Below, one piece after another: positions 48,178 through 59,328 of a DNA stretch of 64,000 bases (the stretch's first letter is position 1; each line of letters opens with the position of its first letter). The stretch covers positions 1 through 64,000 of the forward strand of contig NZ_CABTXF010000001.1 in assembly GCF_902488755.1 (NCBI RefSeq), written 5' to 3'. This DNA comes from an uncultured Murdochiella sp. GTDB lineage: Bacteria > Bacillota > Clostridia > Tissierellales > Peptoniphilaceae. Position numbers and translations under genes: made by a program. The notes under the pieces are model-generated. The model was not told the origin of the DNA and ran no database searches. It saw nothing but the letters and a program-made list of their open reading frames with translations.

Positions 48178-50102
48178 CTAAGCCCTCCCCCAGGCACACG
48201 CAGCTGTTGCTCAATCTCCTGCAATTCTTTTAATAGCGCGCTTTGCGACGCCGCATTCTCCTGCTTTTCCGGATGATGTATGGCAGAAAGAAGCGCCATC
48301 TTTCGTTCTCGCAGACGAAAACGATGAATGCGTTCTTGGAGTTCTCTCGCCATAACAATGTTCACCGGCTGTTCTTCGCGATCGAAGGATTCCGCGATAT
48401 CCCTTGCTTCTTCCGTTAAGTCCGATTCTTTTAACCAGTCTTGTTGAGGAGAAATGCCCGCCTCCCGTAAATGCCGTACAGTCAAGAGCAATTGTCGCAA
48501 TCCCGGATTTTCAATAAAATCCTGCTCTGCCGATAGAACGTCATCACAGTCACGGTTTCCCCGAATAAGCCGCACCATTTCCCGTTCGAGTTGAAAGCGC
48601 TCCAGCCTCATACTCTTTTGGGAATACATACCCAAACTCTCCCGTTTTCCTTCACCATGGCTCGTATATTCCGCGTCATAATCCGAAAAATCTTCTTCCC
48701 CTTCCGCGTAATAATACGACGGCGGAGTTTCTGTCGGATGAAAAACATTCTCGTTTTCTTCGGATGAAAAAGATTCGTTTTGTTCCTTGCGCTGACCGAG
48801 CTCTGTTTGCCGAACAAGCAGTTCTTTACGACGCTCTCCGGCATCATGCTGCACGCTTTCCACGCCGACCTTAGCCAGTGCCGCCACCTTTTCCGCCATG
48901 ACATCGCGAAGAGTTTCTTTTTCGATTCCGGCTAAAAAATCCACTGCGCGGGACAGAAAATCCATTCGTCCGGCAGTCTCCGTCAGGTCATAGCCTGCAG
49001 AAAGCAATTTTAGTTCAAAATCAAGTGGGTCTAATGAAAGAGAAAGATAGCGTTGAAATGCCTCTGCCCCTTCTGTGCGCACGACATCATCCGGATCTTT
49101 TCCTTCGGGAAGGACGACTAACTTGGGCGATACTTCCGCCTTTTGAAAGACATCAATAGCACGGCGTGCCGCCCGAATGCCGGCGGAATCACCATCATAG
49201 CAAAGATAGACTCGATCGGCATAGCGTTTGACCAGTTTGGCTTGTTCCTCGGTAAGCGAAGTTCCCAGAGATGCTACGGCATGGGGAACGCCGTGAAAGG
49301 CTAAAGCAGCGACATCCATATATCCTTCTACCACAATCACCTCGCGTGAATTGGGAATTTTACGCACTTGTTGCAGATGATAAAGGTGCTCCCCTTTATG
49401 AAAAATCTCTGAATCTGGAGAATTCAGGTATTTCGGTTTTCCATCGCCTATAGCACGTCCCCCGAAACCGATAATCTTATCTTTGATGGAAACAATGGGA
49501 AACATAAGACGATCGCGAAACTTGTCATAGTATCCTGTCCCACGGTGAGAACGCGCAATTAGCCCCAGAGCTAACAAATCCTCCTCGCGATAGCCCTTAT
49601 CCGTTAAGTAATGCAAAAGGGTATTTCCTTTCGGATCTGCGTAGCCGAGATAAAAATCGTTGATAATCTGCGCCTTAAAGCCGCGTTTTGCTAAATAATG
49701 AAGAGCTTCATCGCTGGTGAGCAAATTTTTATAGAAAAACCGCGCCGCGTCTTCATTGATACGATAGTACAAATCGCGCATCATCCGCTTGCGCGAATCT
49801 TCGGGATGATCCGCCTCCACGGGAATATGATACCGTTCAGCAAGCGCCACGACAGCCTCCTGAAATTCAAGATGCTCCATCTTCATCAGAAAAGTAATGC
49901 CATCGCCCGATTCTCCACAGCCGAAACATTTATACGTTCCTCTTTCCGGACGGATAAAAAAAGAAGGCGTTTTTTCCTGGTGAAACGGACAACATGCCTT
50001 CTTCTGTTTGCCGGCAGGCTTCAGGGTGACATAGCTTGCGACCAATTCTTCAATATCAATCGCATCGCGCACCTGCTGAATCGTTTGATCGGAAATGCGC
50101 AT
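48174..50102 (-). CDS. dnaG: DNA primase
   Basis: A 642-residue primase making RNA primers at the fork. The N-terminal zinc site has [12 protein letters not shown] and KCFGCGESG. The TOPRIM core shows [15 protein letters not shown] and [15 protein letters not shown]. The C-terminal part (from about 430) is a variable linker and the helicase-binding domain. The ATG at 50102 follows AAGGGGGG. Coupled to rpoD by ATGA, in the classic dnaG-rpoD macromolecular-synthesis operon. Confidence 0.97.
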   Translation of the reverse strand: MRISDQTIQQVRDAIDIEELVASYVTLKPAGKQKKACCPFHQEKTPSFFIRPERGTYKCFGCGESGDGITFLMKMEHLEFQEAVVALAERYHIPVEADHPEDSRKRMMRDLYYRINEDAARFFYKNLLTSDEALHYLAKRGFKAQIINDFYLGYADPKGNTLLHYLTDKGYREEDLLALGLIARSHRGTGYYDKFRDRLMFPIVSIKDKIIGFGGRAIGDGKPKYLNSPDSEIFHKGEHLYHLQQVRKIPNSREVIVVEGYMDVAALAFHGVPHAVASLGTSLTEEQAKLVKRYADRVYLCYDGDSAGIRAARRAIDVFQKAEVSPKLVVLPEGKDPDDVVRTEGAEAFQRYLSLSLDPLDFELKLLSAGYDLTETAGRMDFLSRAVDFLAGIEKETLRDVMAEKVAALAKVGVESVQHDAGERRKELLVRQTELGQRKEQNESFSSEENENVFHPTETPPSYYYAEGEEDFSDYDAEYTSHGEGKRESLGMYSQKSMRLERFQLEREMVRLIRGNRDCDDVLSAEQDFIENPGLRQLLLTVRHLREAGISPQQDWLKESDLTEEARDIAESFDREEQPVNIVMARELQERIHRFRLRERKMALLSAIHHPEKQENAASQSALLKELQEIEQQLRVPGGGLR

Positions 50103-50196
50103 AATCCCCCCTTTCCCGAATACCGTTCTCGTTCGTAAGCGCCCTTCGTGGTTCACTCATTATTTAGATCACTCTTTTGTAGCATGGTCAAGTCCG

Positions 50197-51219
50197 CTAA
50201 AGAATAGACCATGCCTTGGGAATAAATAAATTACGATAGGTACGGATGAGAAAATCATCCGTCATACCGGCAATATAATCAATCGCTTGGCGGCGAACAT
50301 CCGTCTCTTCTGCGGTATCTCTATACAGACGGCGATGGTCTATTGGCATAACATCGGGATGATCAACCAGGTAGTCCAAAAGATCCGTCATAATATGTTC
50401 CAGCTTCGTATTTTCGCCCTTTACCATCTCATTGGTATAGACTTCACGAAACATGAATGCCCGTAAATTCCTTGAAGCTTCGTAGACGGAATCTTCCATT
50501 GCAATGTCCGGTTTGTCAAAACTGGCTTCGATAATCGCATTAACCATGGTGCTGATGCGTTCCGAATGCGTTTCTCCCAGCACGGCAATGCTTTCTTTCG
50601 GTAAATCTTCCATCGTCAACACACCGGCGCGCAACGAATCGTCAATATCATGATTGACATAGGCAATGCGATCCGCAAATTTCAACAGACGACCTTCCAG
50701 CGTCTCTGCCTTCTGTTCACCACTGTGATGCGCGATGCCATCCAAAACTTCCCAGGTGAGATTCAAACCGGGAATCGCGTGGTCACGTCGATTCTCCAAT
50801 ACACGCAGGACACGCACCGATTGTTTGGCATGATGAAACCCCGGATCTAATATCTGCAAGATCTTTTCGCCGGCATGACCAAAAGGCGTATGCCCTACAT
50901 CGTGCCCCATCGCCATCGCTTCGATGAGATCTTCATTCAAGCGAAGCGCTCTTGCCATGGTGCGCGCAATCTGGCTGACCTCCAGCGTATGCGTCAGGCG
51001 TGTACGGTAGTGGTCTCCCTCCGGTGCAATAAACACCTGCGTTTTATGTTTGAGGCGGCGAAAGCACTTGGAATGCAATATCCGATCACGGTCTCGCTGA
51101 TACGCCGTACGAACGGAATCTTCTTCTTCCGCCCGTTCTCTGCCCCGTGTGGCAGAGACATGCGAAGCATAAGGAGATAGCCACTCCTTTTCCCATTTTT
51201 CTGTCTGTTCACGTAGCAT
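50197..51219 (-). CDS. dgt: dGTP triphosphohydrolase-like HD protein
   Basis: A 340-residue HD-domain enzyme hydrolysing dNTPs to nucleoside and triphosphate. The metal site reads RLTHTLEVSQIA, then AMGHDVGHTPFGHAGE; IAYVNHDIDD contains the later Asp. FRRLKHKTQVF near residue 55 is typical of the short Dgt group. Placement ahead of dnaG-rpoD is common in clostridia. AGGAGGGAGG precedes the ATG. Confidence 0.93.
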   Translation of the reverse strand: MLREQTEKWEKEWLSPYASHVSATRGRERAEEEDSVRTAYQRDRDRILHSKCFRRLKHKTQVFIAPEGDHYRTRLTHTLEVSQIARTMARALRLNEDLIEAMAMGHDVGHTPFGHAGEKILQILDPGFHHAKQSVRVLRVLENRRDHAIPGLNLTWEVLDGIAHHSGEQKAETLEGRLLKFADRIAYVNHDIDDSLRAGVLTMEDLPKESIAVLGETHSERISTMVNAIIEASFDKPDIAMEDSVYEASRNLRAFMFREVYTNEMVKGENTKLEHIMTDLLDYLVDHPDVMPIDHRRLYRDTAEETDVRRQAIDYIAGMTDDFLIRTYRNLFIPKAWSIL

Positions 51220-51304
51220 GGCTACCTCCCTCCTGCGTCTTTTCTGTAGTCTATATGTTTATTTCGATGGGTGCTGGATTTCCCCCTTGACATGGCAGGA
51301 AAAA

Positions 51305-53380
51305 TCAGGATTCCCGCACAATCCGATGCGGAATCAGTAGCTCCTCAATTAGCGCATTGACCTGTGCCAACATGCCCAGTCGCGCCTCTTTAAGCGACGC
51401 ATCGTCCACAAGGATCATCGTGCGGTCAAGATAGTCATGAAGGATCGGCATCCAGTCAGCAAGAAGCGCAAAGGCTTCTTCATAATGATCTTTTTGCAAC
51501 GCTTCACGAACCGCATCCGCACGAGAAAGGGAAGCAAACATCGTCTGATCTTCGTCTTGCAAGACATTCGCATCCACCGCTGTGGATTCAGCATGTTCTG
51601 CCATGCTTTCAATACGAACAAAGCCGGTAATCAACTCATTTTCCGTATCTTTTTCGATCACTTTTTGAGCAATTGCCGCTTTTTGCATCAAACGCAAATA
51701 GTCGTCATCCTCGGTGGCAAGCACCGCATCCGCCACATCATAGCGTATGCCCTGTTCTTGCAGTTTGGTACGCAAGCGTCCGCGGAAAAAATCGCTTATG
51801 CGGGCAATCACATCGTTGTAATCAAAAACCAGCCCCTTTTGTTCCACATAGAGCAAGAGGGCGTCACGAAGCGCTTCTTTTAACTCTATATGCAGCAAAT
51901 TCTTCTGCAAAATATCCAACATGCCGATGACTGCGCGACGTAGACCAAAGGGATCCTGTGAACCGGTCACGTTGATGTCAATGGCAAACAGCCCCGCGAG
52001 AGTATCCAGTTTATCCGCCAGCGAAAGCACCATGCCCGCTGTGGTTTTCGGAAGATCGCCGCCGGACTGGCGAGGCAGATAATGTTCTTCAATGGCGTGC
52101 GAAACCGCGTCCACTTCACCATTTTCCGCAGCGTAAATACGCCCCATAGTGCCTTGCAATTCCGTAAATTCCACGACCATCTTCGTGACTAAGTCCGCTT
52201 TGCACAGGTGCGCCGCGCGCGAAATATTCTGTTGAATGGAGGGACCGCAACCCAGCAGCTTTGCTAACGAAACGCCCAGCGATTCCAGCCGCGCCGTTTT
52301 TTCTCGCATCGTGCCGAGCTTCTCGTGAAACACCAGCTCATCCAACTTCGGGACCAAGTCTTCTAGCGAATGCGCTTGATCCTGCTGATAGAAGAATTTG
52401 GCATCCTCAAGGCGCGGAATCAGCACCTTTCGGTTTCCATCGATGACATTCTGCAATCCCTGGTCATTGCCATTACGCACGGAAAGAAAATAGGGCAACA
52501 AATGACCGTCATCATCCACAACGGGGAAATAACGCTGATGATCCATCATCGGCGTGATAATCACTTCCGGAGGAAGCGTAAGATATTCGCGAGGTACATC
52601 GCCGAGAAAGACCGTGGGATATTCGACAATGTTCACCACTTCTTCTAAAAGCTCCTCATTTTGCATAGGCACCCCACCCTTTTCTCGAGCAAGGCGATTC
52701 AACCCACGCAAAATGCGATCGCGGCGTTTGCTTTCATCGATAATCACATAGTTCTCTTCCAACTGGGTCTCATAAGAGTGGACATCGTGAATCACGAAAT
52801 TTTTCTCACCGAGAAAGCGATGACCGTTCGTGCGATTGCCCACGGGAATGCCCTCTAAATCGATAGGAAGCACCTGATCGTCCAATAGAGAAACCATCCA
52901 GCGAATGGGACGAAGAAAACGCAAATTCTTTCCGCCCCAGCGCATGGCACGAGGATTGGAAATTTTACGCACTGCCTCGGCAATAACCGTCGGCAACGTC
53001 TTTTCCACGGAGACCGCCTCTTTCTTAAGGCGCGCAAAAACATATTCGTTTTTGCCATTATCCTCAACAAACGTATCTTCCAGCTGCAGCCCCTTAGCGC
53101 GTAAAAAGCCAAGTAACGCTTTTGTCGGCTGACCTTCCGCGTCAAACGCTGCCTGTTTCGACGGACCGCGAACGACTTCTTCTCCCTCGCTCTCTTTTGC
53201 TTTCACCTCTTCCAACCAAAGTGCAAAACGGCGCGGCGTTGCCTCAACACGGGCATCCGAAAAAGAAAGTCCGGCAGAAGCCAAGCCATCCAACACATTT
53301 TGCTTAAGCTGCTGCTTTGTGGAAGCCATATAGCGGGAAGGAAATTCTTCGACGCCTAATTCCAATAGATACGTTGTCAT
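51305..53380 (-). CDS. glyS: Glycyl-tRNA synthetase beta subunit
   Basis: A 691-residue subunit of the alpha2-beta2 enzyme. It begins [14 protein letters not shown], contains the family segment [11 protein letters not shown] and [14 protein letters not shown], and ends with the anticodon-binding and body-tail-like region. It recognises tRNA-Gly. Overlaps the glyQ stop by ATGA at 53377-53380, with AGGAGAAAC upstream. Confidence 0.97.
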   Translation of the reverse strand: MTTYLLELGVEEFPSRYMASTKQQLKQNVLDGLASAGLSFSDARVEATPRRFALWLEEVKAKESEGEEVVRGPSKQAAFDAEGQPTKALLGFLRAKGLQLEDTFVEDNGKNEYVFARLKKEAVSVEKTLPTVIAEAVRKISNPRAMRWGGKNLRFLRPIRWMVSLLDDQVLPIDLEGIPVGNRTNGHRFLGEKNFVIHDVHSYETQLEENYVIIDESKRRDRILRGLNRLAREKGGVPMQNEELLEEVVNIVEYPTVFLGDVPREYLTLPPEVIITPMMDHQRYFPVVDDDGHLLPYFLSVRNGNDQGLQNVIDGNRKVLIPRLEDAKFFYQQDQAHSLEDLVPKLDELVFHEKLGTMREKTARLESLGVSLAKLLGCGPSIQQNISRAAHLCKADLVTKMVVEFTELQGTMGRIYAAENGEVDAVSHAIEEHYLPRQSGGDLPKTTAGMVLSLADKLDTLAGLFAIDINVTGSQDPFGLRRAVIGMLDILQKNLLHIELKEALRDALLLYVEQKGLVFDYNDVIARISDFFRGRLRTKLQEQGIRYDVADAVLATEDDDYLRLMQKAAIAQKVIEKDTENELITGFVRIESMAEHAESTAVDANVLQDEDQTMFASLSRADAVREALQKDHYEEAFALLADWMPILHDYLDRTMILVDDASLKEARLGMLAQVNALIEELLIPHRIVRES

Positions 53381-54312
53381 GCACGTTTCTCCTGTTCCTT
53401 ATCCGCTTGCTGCAAGGGATTTTTTTTGTCCTTTCCCATCGTCTCAGCAGACAAAAGCGGAAAACCCATCTCTTCCCGTTTTTCCAAATAACACTTTGCG
53501 ACATCGCGCGCTAAATCACGCACGCGAGCAATGTAGTGACTGCGTTCGGAAACGGCAATCGCGCCGCGCGCATCCAGAAGATTAAAAGTATGGGAGCACT
53601 TCAGCGCATAATCATACGCAGGAAAAACAAGTTTTTCTTTGATCTGGCGCTGCGCTTCTTTTTCATAGAGCGCAAAAAGCGTATGAAGCATATCTACGTC
53701 CGCCGTCTCAAAAGAATACTTGGAATTCTCATATTCCTGCTGTTGGAAAATATCGCCGTAACGCAGCTGGTCATTCCACTGTAAATCAAAGACATTATCC
53801 ACGCCCTGAATATACATCGCGATACGTTCCAGCCCTAATGTAATTTCGCCCGCTTCAGGATTAAGGGTTATGCCACCCACCTGTTGAAAATACGTGAACT
53901 GCGTAATCTCCATGCCGTCGAGCCATACTTCCCAACCCACGCCCCAGGCGCCCAGCGTCGGTGATTCCCAATTGTCTTCGACAAAGCGAATATCGTGTTC
54001 CAACGGATTGATACCAATAGTTTTCAAGCTGTCCAAATACAGATCTTGAATATTATCCGGAGAGGGCTTGAGTATGATTTGCAACTGATGATGCTGATAC
54101 AGCCGGTTCGGATTTTCGCCGTAACGTCCGTCTGCAGGACGGCGCGAAGGCTCCACATAAACGACCTTCCACGGTTCGGGACCGAGGGCGCGTAAAAAGG
54201 TATTCGGATTCATCGTTCCGGCACCCTTTTCGGTATCGTAGGGTTCCAAAACAGTACATCCCTGGGCAGACCAATACGCCGTAAGGGTGGACAGCATTTC
54301 TTGTAAATTCAT
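53377..54312 (-). CDS. glyQ: Glycyl-tRNA synthetase alpha subunit
   Basis: A 311-residue catalytic subunit with the typical [44 protein letters not shown] and TYFQQVGG motifs. AAGGAGGTTGA precedes the ATG. Only 63 nt separate it from recO and I see no T-box leader, unlike glyQS of many Firmicutes, so control by uncharged tRNA-Gly is not supported here. Confidence 0.97.
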   Translation of the reverse strand: MNLQEMLSTLTAYWSAQGCTVLEPYDTEKGAGTMNPNTFLRALGPEPWKVVYVEPSRRPADGRYGENPNRLYQHHQLQIILKPSPDNIQDLYLDSLKTIGINPLEHDIRFVEDNWESPTLGAWGVGWEVWLDGMEITQFTYFQQVGGITLNPEAGEITLGLERIAMYIQGVDNVFDLQWNDQLRYGDIFQQQEYENSKYSFETADVDMLHTLFALYEKEAQRQIKEKLVFPAYDYALKCSHTFNLLDARGAIAVSERSHYIARVRDLARDVAKCYLEKREEMGFPLLSAETMGKDKKNPLQQADKEQEKRA

Positions 54313-54375
54313 TCAACCTCCTTCGCTCCTTGTACGATCGAATCCCTGTTCTCTTTAACAGCAGGTCGCTCTTCT

Positions 54376-55134
54376 TTACAGAAGACGGAGCTCTTCCATC
54401 ATAGATAAGGCGCCCAGGCTGTGTCGGTCGGTATGCATCGCATAATACCGAAACGAGATCCTTGCCAATCGCCGGGCGTCAACAGACGAAAAATCACGTG
54501 CGTTCATTATAGCACGAAGCGGAAGGCGGAGATAACGGACAATCGCTGCGTATTCCGCAGCAGAAAGCCCTTCTGCACCGACGGAAGGCGCATGGACAGG
54601 ACATGCCATTCCGCCTGCCTCAAGGTCAAAAAAAACAGAATCTCCTTCTATAGGCTCGCCGCCATAAACACAGGTGGAAATGCGCGGTCGAAAGCCGGAA
54701 TAACTGCATAATTTAAGCAGATAAGCCGCCATTCCATGTGAGAGTTGTGCGACATTGCCGTTTTCCACAGCGCAAAGAAACGCCTGAAAAAGCAAAAACA
54801 AATCCCGTTCTTCGCCCTCGGTGAGGACACCAAGCAACGCCTCTGCGCCGAAGCGCGCGGCGGTAAGCTGCGCAAGCGATCGCCTAAGACCAAGATGCGC
54901 ATCGGTAATCGTACCTTCCTTCAAATAGTTTGTGCTACGCCCGAACACCACATGAAACTGCCCTTCCACATACGGTGCGGAGAGATTCAAAAACCGGCTC
55001 TTATTTCGTTTGGCGCCGCGCACCAATACGGAAATTTTGCCGCGTTCTTGTGTGAAAAGATCGACAATGCGCGAAGAATCTCGCACATCATAGGCTTGTA
55101 AAACAATGCCCTGTAAGCTTTTTTCTTCCTCCAT
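54376..55134 (-). CDS. recO: DNA repair protein RecO
   Basis: A 252-residue mediator that loads RecA with RecR. The N-terminal OB fold (GIVLQAYDVRDSSRIVDLFTQ, RGKISVLVRGAK) is followed by the helical domain with LCSYSGFRPRISTCVYGG; only part of the usual zinc cysteines is present. GGAGG five nt before the ATG at 55134 fixes the start. Position between era and glyQ matches Bacillus. Confidence 0.93.
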   Translation of the reverse strand: MEEEKSLQGIVLQAYDVRDSSRIVDLFTQERGKISVLVRGAKRNKSRFLNLSAPYVEGQFHVVFGRSTNYLKEGTITDAHLGLRRSLAQLTAARFGAEALLGVLTEGEERDLFLLFQAFLCAVENGNVAQLSHGMAAYLLKLCSYSGFRPRISTCVYGGEPIEGDSVFFDLEAGGMACPVHAPSVGAEGLSAAEYAAIVRYLRLPLRAIMNARDFSSVDARRLARISFRYYAMHTDRHSLGALSMMEELRLL

Positions 55135-55208
55135 ACGTGCCTCCGCGCTGTCGTATATGTCGCTGCAACGCACAGCAGGCATAGAACCGTTTCCTTTTGC
55201 CGATGCGC

Positions 55209-56561
55209 TTAATCAAACCCTAACCGGTCAACCTTCTGCTTGTTCTTGCGCCAGTTCTTATCGACTTTGACCCATAGTTTCAAATTCACCGGACAGTCGA
55301 TGAGTGCTTCGATATCCTTCCGTGCCTCACGACCGATACGACCGAGTTTCGTTCCGCCTTTTCCGATGACCATGCCTTTGTGCGAAAGTTTTTCACAGTA
55401 TATCGTGGCATAAATATCATACAATTCACGATCACTTCTCTTTTTCATGCTGTCAATGCCGACATGAATACCGTGCGGAATTTCCTCTTGCATGTGATAG
55501 AGACATTTTTCGCGGATCATTTCCGTGATAATAAAACGTTCGGAACGATCCGTCACCATATCGTCCGGAAAATACTGCGGTCCCTCGGGAAGAAGCTCGT
55601 AGAGGAGCGTTGTAAGTGCATCCAAATCTTCCTCTTCTTTTGCCGAAATAGGCAACACCGCCCGAAAAATCCCCAATTCCTCATAACGACGTTTTTCTGC
55701 TTCGACCATCTCCGCAGAAGAAAGGTCAATTTTATTGAGCAAGAGCACTAACGGAATGGACCGGATGGTCTTTAATCGTTCCAGAATGAGTCGGTCCAAA
55801 GGACCGATGCGCGAGGAAACGTCGGTCACAAAAAGACAGAGATCCACGCCCTCAAGCGCCTCGCGTGAAATCTTAAGCATGGTCTCGCCCAACGCATTCT
55901 TGGGAATTTGCACGCCCGGCGTGTCCAAAAAAATCGCCTGCATTCGTTCATCGGTCATAATAAACTGTAGCTTATGCCGCGTTGTCTGCGGCTTGTTGGA
56001 GATAATGGAGAGCTTCTCGCCCAACAGACGGGTGATCAACGTGGATTTGCCGACATTTGGCCGACCAATTACCGCGACGTAGCCAGAATGGAACGGCTGG
56101 GCGAAACCAAGCGCACGCATAATCCGCTTTTCTTCTCGGCGCATTTTGCGCTTGTCCTCCTCGTCTTCGTGATCAAAGCCCAATAAGTGCAGCAGAGAAT
56201 GCACCGCTAAATAGATTCTCTCCCGTTCTTCGCTGTGTCCAAATTCCTCCGCCTGCGTTCTGACCCGCTCCATATTGATGACAATATCGCCGAGGACATC
56301 CAACGCCCCTTCTTCACGAAGAAGCGCAATTTCCTCCGCTTCATACACCGGAAAACTCAACACGTCTGTCTCTGTGTCCTTGCCGCGGTACTTCGCGTTT
56401 AATGCACGAATTTCTTCGCCATTCACAAAGGAAAGCGAAATTTCCACATCTTCCGGTATCTGCTGCGTATGTAAAGCAACGCGTAATGCTTTTTCCAGTT
56501 CTTTTTCGTCCGTCTCTTCCCAAACAAGTGAAGGATCTCGATTATCCACGAGCAGATTCAT
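55209..56561 (-). CDS. YbeY-Era fusion (rRNA maturation RNase and GTPase)
   Basis: One 450-residue frame joins two proteins. Residues 1-155 are YbeY, with the zinc triad His121, His125 and His131 in HSLLHLLGFDHE. From about 159 comes Era: G1 GRPNVGKS (166-173), the switch region KPQTTRH, G3 DTPG, G4 NKID, and the KH domain with GMVIGKGGTKLGRIG. The linker (GFAQPFHSG) has no Met, so a separate era start is unlikely. Both proteins act on 16S rRNA 3'-end maturation. Overlaps phoH by 20 nt. In Bacillus ybeY and era are separate genes with dgkA and cdd between. Confidence 0.93.
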   Translation of the reverse strand: MNLLVDNRDPSLVWEETDEKELEKALRVALHTQQIPEDVEISLSFVNGEEIRALNAKYRGKDTETDVLSFPVYEAEEIALLREEGALDVLGDIVINMERVRTQAEEFGHSEERERIYLAVHSLLHLLGFDHEDEEDKRKMRREEKRIMRALGFAQPFHSGYVAVIGRPNVGKSTLITRLLGEKLSIISNKPQTTRHKLQFIMTDERMQAIFLDTPGVQIPKNALGETMLKISREALEGVDLCLFVTDVSSRIGPLDRLILERLKTIRSIPLVLLLNKIDLSSAEMVEAEKRRYEELGIFRAVLPISAKEEEDLDALTTLLYELLPEGPQYFPDDMVTDRSERFIITEMIREKCLYHMQEEIPHGIHVGIDSMKKRSDRELYDIYATIYCEKLSHKGMVIGKGGTKLGRIGREARKDIEALIDCPVNLKLWVKVDKNWRKNKQKVDRLGFD

Positions 56562-57618
56562 GATTTCTCCTCTTCGTATCGCTCATTTTGGCGGACATTG
56601 CCTTCCGATTCTTTCCAAAAGAACCGCTCTCGAACGCAGCTTGTGATTTTCGATTTTCCTGCTCGTTTTCATAGCGTTCAAACGCTTCAATGACGCGTTG
56701 GACTAAGGGATGGCGCACTACATCCGCATGATGAAAGGTGCAAAATGCCACGCCATCGACATGGCGCAGAATACGCTGAATGGTCTTTAAGCCGGACGTT
56801 TTTCCCTGTGGCAAATCGACCTGCGTGACATCACCGGTAATCACCGCTTGGGAGCCGTATCCCATGCGCGTCAGGAACATCTTCATTTGGGCACTGGTGG
56901 TATTTTGCGCTTCATCAAGAATAATAAAGGAATTGTCCAGTGTGCGCCCACGCATATAGGCAAGCGGCGCCACTTCGATCTGCCCCCTCTCCTTGAGCTT
57001 CAGATACGCATCTGCGCCAAGAATCTCATACAGAGAATCGTAAAGCGGTCGAAGATAGGGATCAATCTTCTCCTGTAAATCACCGGGAAGAAAACCAAGA
57101 CTTTCTCCAGCTTCCACGGCGGGACGGGTGAGAATAATGCGCTGTACAGCGTTGTTTTTGAACGCTTTTACCGCCATGGCGACAGCGAGGTAGGTTTTTC
57201 CCGTACCGGCAGGACCGATACCGAAGGTAAAACCATTATGCGCAATGGCGTCCACGTATTGCTTTTGTCCGAGGGTTTTCGCACGTATGGGCTTGCCCTG
57301 CGCAGTTGTGGTGATGATGTCGGTAAGCAGTTTTTCCACCGGCACATCTTCGTGTTCTTTCTGCATCTGTAGAAGATAGGCGACCTCTTCGGAAGAAATA
57401 TAACCTTGTCTAGCAATCACGGTAAACATCTGTCCCATAACCGCTTCGGCAGCTTCCATTTCGTATTCCTCGCCACTAAGCTGCAAGCCATTTTCGGTCA
57501 GCTTCATTTTGACCGCGAATGTATTTTCGATGGCCTTGGCATGGGCGTTGAGTTCACCGAAAAGAGCCGCCCAATCTTTTGAAGAGTGCTCCTCATTCGA
57601 CCATAGCAATTTTTTCAT
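56542..57618 (-). CDS. phoH: PhoH family ATPase
   Basis: A 358-residue RNA-associated NTPase. An N-terminal KH-like segment (1-100) is followed by the PhoH core: Walker A GPAGTGKT (135-142), TRPAVEAGESLGFLPGD, Walker B FIILDEAQNTT and ITGDVTQVDLP. A charged tail of about 45 residues extends beyond the core. The gene context with ybeY suggests a role in RNA turnover or rRNA processing. The ribosome site is a distant GGGGAG. Confidence 0.95.
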   Translation of the reverse strand: MKKLLWSNEEHSSKDWAALFGELNAHAKAIENTFAVKMKLTENGLQLSGEEYEMEAAEAVMGQMFTVIARQGYISSEEVAYLLQMQKEHEDVPVEKLLTDIITTTAQGKPIRAKTLGQKQYVDAIAHNGFTFGIGPAGTGKTYLAVAMAVKAFKNNAVQRIILTRPAVEAGESLGFLPGDLQEKIDPYLRPLYDSLYEILGADAYLKLKERGQIEVAPLAYMRGRTLDNSFIILDEAQNTTSAQMKMFLTRMGYGSQAVITGDVTQVDLPQGKTSGLKTIQRILRHVDGVAFCTFHHADVVRHPLVQRVIEAFERYENEQENRKSQAAFESGSFGKNRKAMSAKMSDTKRRNHESARG

Positions 57619-57627
57619 GCGTTCGTT

Positions 57628-58131
57628 TTACTCCCCTCTTTGCCGACGTACACGCCGGCGCATCCTTTCATATCGCTCTCTGCGCCGATCAAAAGGAGTG
57701 CTAATGACCTCTCTAAGCACTACCGCCTGTCGTAAATGCTCCCGTTGGACTTCTCTGTCCGTCGCTGCCAACGCCCGAACAAGAGACGAAGGTGACGATG
57801 AAGAAAGCGCTTCAATCTCGGTTCTCTGGGCTTCCTTTTGTTGCGCATCCAATACGCCTACTTCGACATCTTCCTCCGGCGGTCCCTCCATGGAGATGAC
57901 CGGCGGAACCGCATCTTCTCCTTCCATAGACCGCACCGAAGCAACTACGCCTTCCCCCTCCATGGAAATGGTTCGCAAAGCGCTGTGTATCTTCTTTTCG
58001 GAAGATCGAGATGTATTGGTTTTCTTCTTCGTCGTTTCCGGCGGTGCGACAGAAGACTTTTTCGTAAACGTTCCCCCCAAAAGGGAAAGGATAAGCTCCG
58101 CTAAAGCATCTTGCTTATCGTTTCGATTCAT
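57628..58131 (-). CDS. Hypothetical protein with SMEG repeats
   Basis: A 167-residue protein without recognised family. The N-terminal 25 residues look helical (DALAELILSLLGG). The middle carries three SMEG boxes (ISMEGEG, RSMEGED, ISMEGPP) spaced by about 12-15 residues, and the C-terminus is strongly basic (RRRERYERMRRRVRRQR). It is low-complexity overall and probably disordered. It sits between floA and phoH, where Bacillus has yqfB-yqfD, but shows no likeness to them. I chose the ATG at 58131, preceded by GAGG, over a TTG at 58143. Confidence 0.6.
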   Translation of the reverse strand: MNRNDKQDALAELILSLLGGTFTKKSSVAPPETTKKKTNTSRSSEKKIHSALRTISMEGEGVVASVRSMEGEDAVPPVISMEGPPEEDVEVGVLDAQQKEAQRTEIEALSSSSPSSLVRALAATDREVQREHLRQAVVLREVISTPFDRRRERYERMRRRVRRQRGE

Positions 58132-58139
58132 CACACGCC

Positions 58140-59135
58140 TCAAGCATTCTGTGTCGTATCCGCCCCCGGTTTTTGCTCATCACCGGCAAGGGACTGGCGC
58201 ATCTTTGTATCGGAAATCATATTCTGCATTTCATAATAGTCCATAACGCCCATGCGTCCCTCACTGAGGGCTTTTGCCAGTGCCTCCGGTACAAGGGCTT
58301 CGGCTTCTACTACCTTGGCACGCTGGCGGCGAATCTCGGCAAGATTCTCCTGCTCGGAAGCAACCGCTTGAGCGCGTCGTTCTTCTGCTTTTGCCTGGGA
58401 GATGCGTTTATCCGCCTCTGCCTGCTCCATTTGCAATTTAGCCCCCACATTTCGCCCGATGTCCACATCGGCGATATCGATGGAGAGAATTTCAAACGCC
58501 GTTCCGGAATCCAATCCTTTATTTAATACCGTCTGGGAAATCAAATCCGGATTTTCCAACACGGCAGAGTGCGTCTGAGACGAACCGACGGTCGTAACAA
58601 TGCCTTCCCCTACACGCGCAATAATGGTCGCTTCCCCTGCGCCACCAACCAAGCGCTGGATGTTCGCACGCACGGTCACTTTGGCTTTCACCTGCACTTC
58701 AATGCCGTTTTTGGCAACTGCCGCAATCTCCGGTGTTTCAATCACTTTGGGGTTAACAGAGACCTGAACCGCTTCTAAAACATTTCGTCCTGCCAGATCA
58801 ATCGCTGTTGCTTCCTTGAAACTAAGCGCGATATTGGCGCGCTGTGCAGCGATAAGAGCATCGACAACGAGATTCACATTGCCGCCTGCCAGATAATGCG
58901 CTTCCAGTTCATTTAGCTGCAACGAAAGCCCTGCTTTGGTCGCCTTAATCAACGGATTCACAATTTGAGAGGGTGTCACGCGGCGAAGACGCATCCCGAC
59001 CAAATCGCTGATTTTTACCGGGACGCCCGAAAAACGCGCGGTAATCCATAATCCCACCGGTACGAACGAGAAAAACACGCCCAGCAAGACAAGAACAAGA
59101 GCCACCATCGGTGCCATATACAAAATGTCGTCCAT
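58140..59135 (-). CDS. floA: Flotillin-like protein FloA
   Basis: A 331-residue membrane-raft scaffold (YqfA family). A membrane hairpin spans residues 5-32, followed by the PHB-like domain ([41 protein letters not shown]) and a coiled coil rich in Ala/Glu ([23 protein letters not shown]). Of two in-frame ATGs (59141 and 59135) the second is better spaced from AAAGGA. FloA organises lipid domains and the proteins recruited to them. Downstream of rpsU, as in Bacillus. Confidence 0.95.
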   Translation of the reverse strand: MDDILYMAPMVALVLVLLGVFFSFVPVGLWITARFSGVPVKISDLVGMRLRRVTPSQIVNPLIKATKAGLSLQLNELEAHYLAGGNVNLVVDALIAAQRANIALSFKEATAIDLAGRNVLEAVQVSVNPKVIETPEIAAVAKNGIEVQVKAKVTVRANIQRLVGGAGEATIIARVGEGIVTTVGSSQTHSAVLENPDLISQTVLNKGLDSGTAFEILSIDIADVDIGRNVGAKLQMEQAEADKRISQAKAEERRAQAVASEQENLAEIRRQRAKVVEAEALVPEALAKALSEGRMGVMDYYEMQNMISDTKMRQSLAGDEQKPGADTTQNA

Positions 59136-59286
59136 AGTCATTATCCTTTCTATACCTGTTACCTTGTGGTGATTGTACCCTTTCCTGCTAAAAATCCACG
59201 TTTGAAAAACAGGAAAAAGAACAAGGGGAAAAGCAGTCTATAGCATACAGAAACACATGGGAACAACAAAGCAAAACCGGTTCATA

Positions 59287-59322
59287 AAAAGGAAAAGATG
59301 GCACCACAAAGATGCCATCTTT
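59287..59322 (-). terminator. terminator after rpsU
   Basis: Minus-strand stem AAAGATGGCA/TGCCATCTTT around a 9-nt loop, followed by TCCTTTTT. It begins seven nt after the rpsU stop and separates it from floA. Confidence 0.75.
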
Positions 59323-59328
59323 CAAGTC

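Noticed and set aside
54313..54375. T-box leader before glyQ
   Set aside because: The gap to recO is 63 nt, too short for a T-box, and no T-box antiterminator motif is visible.
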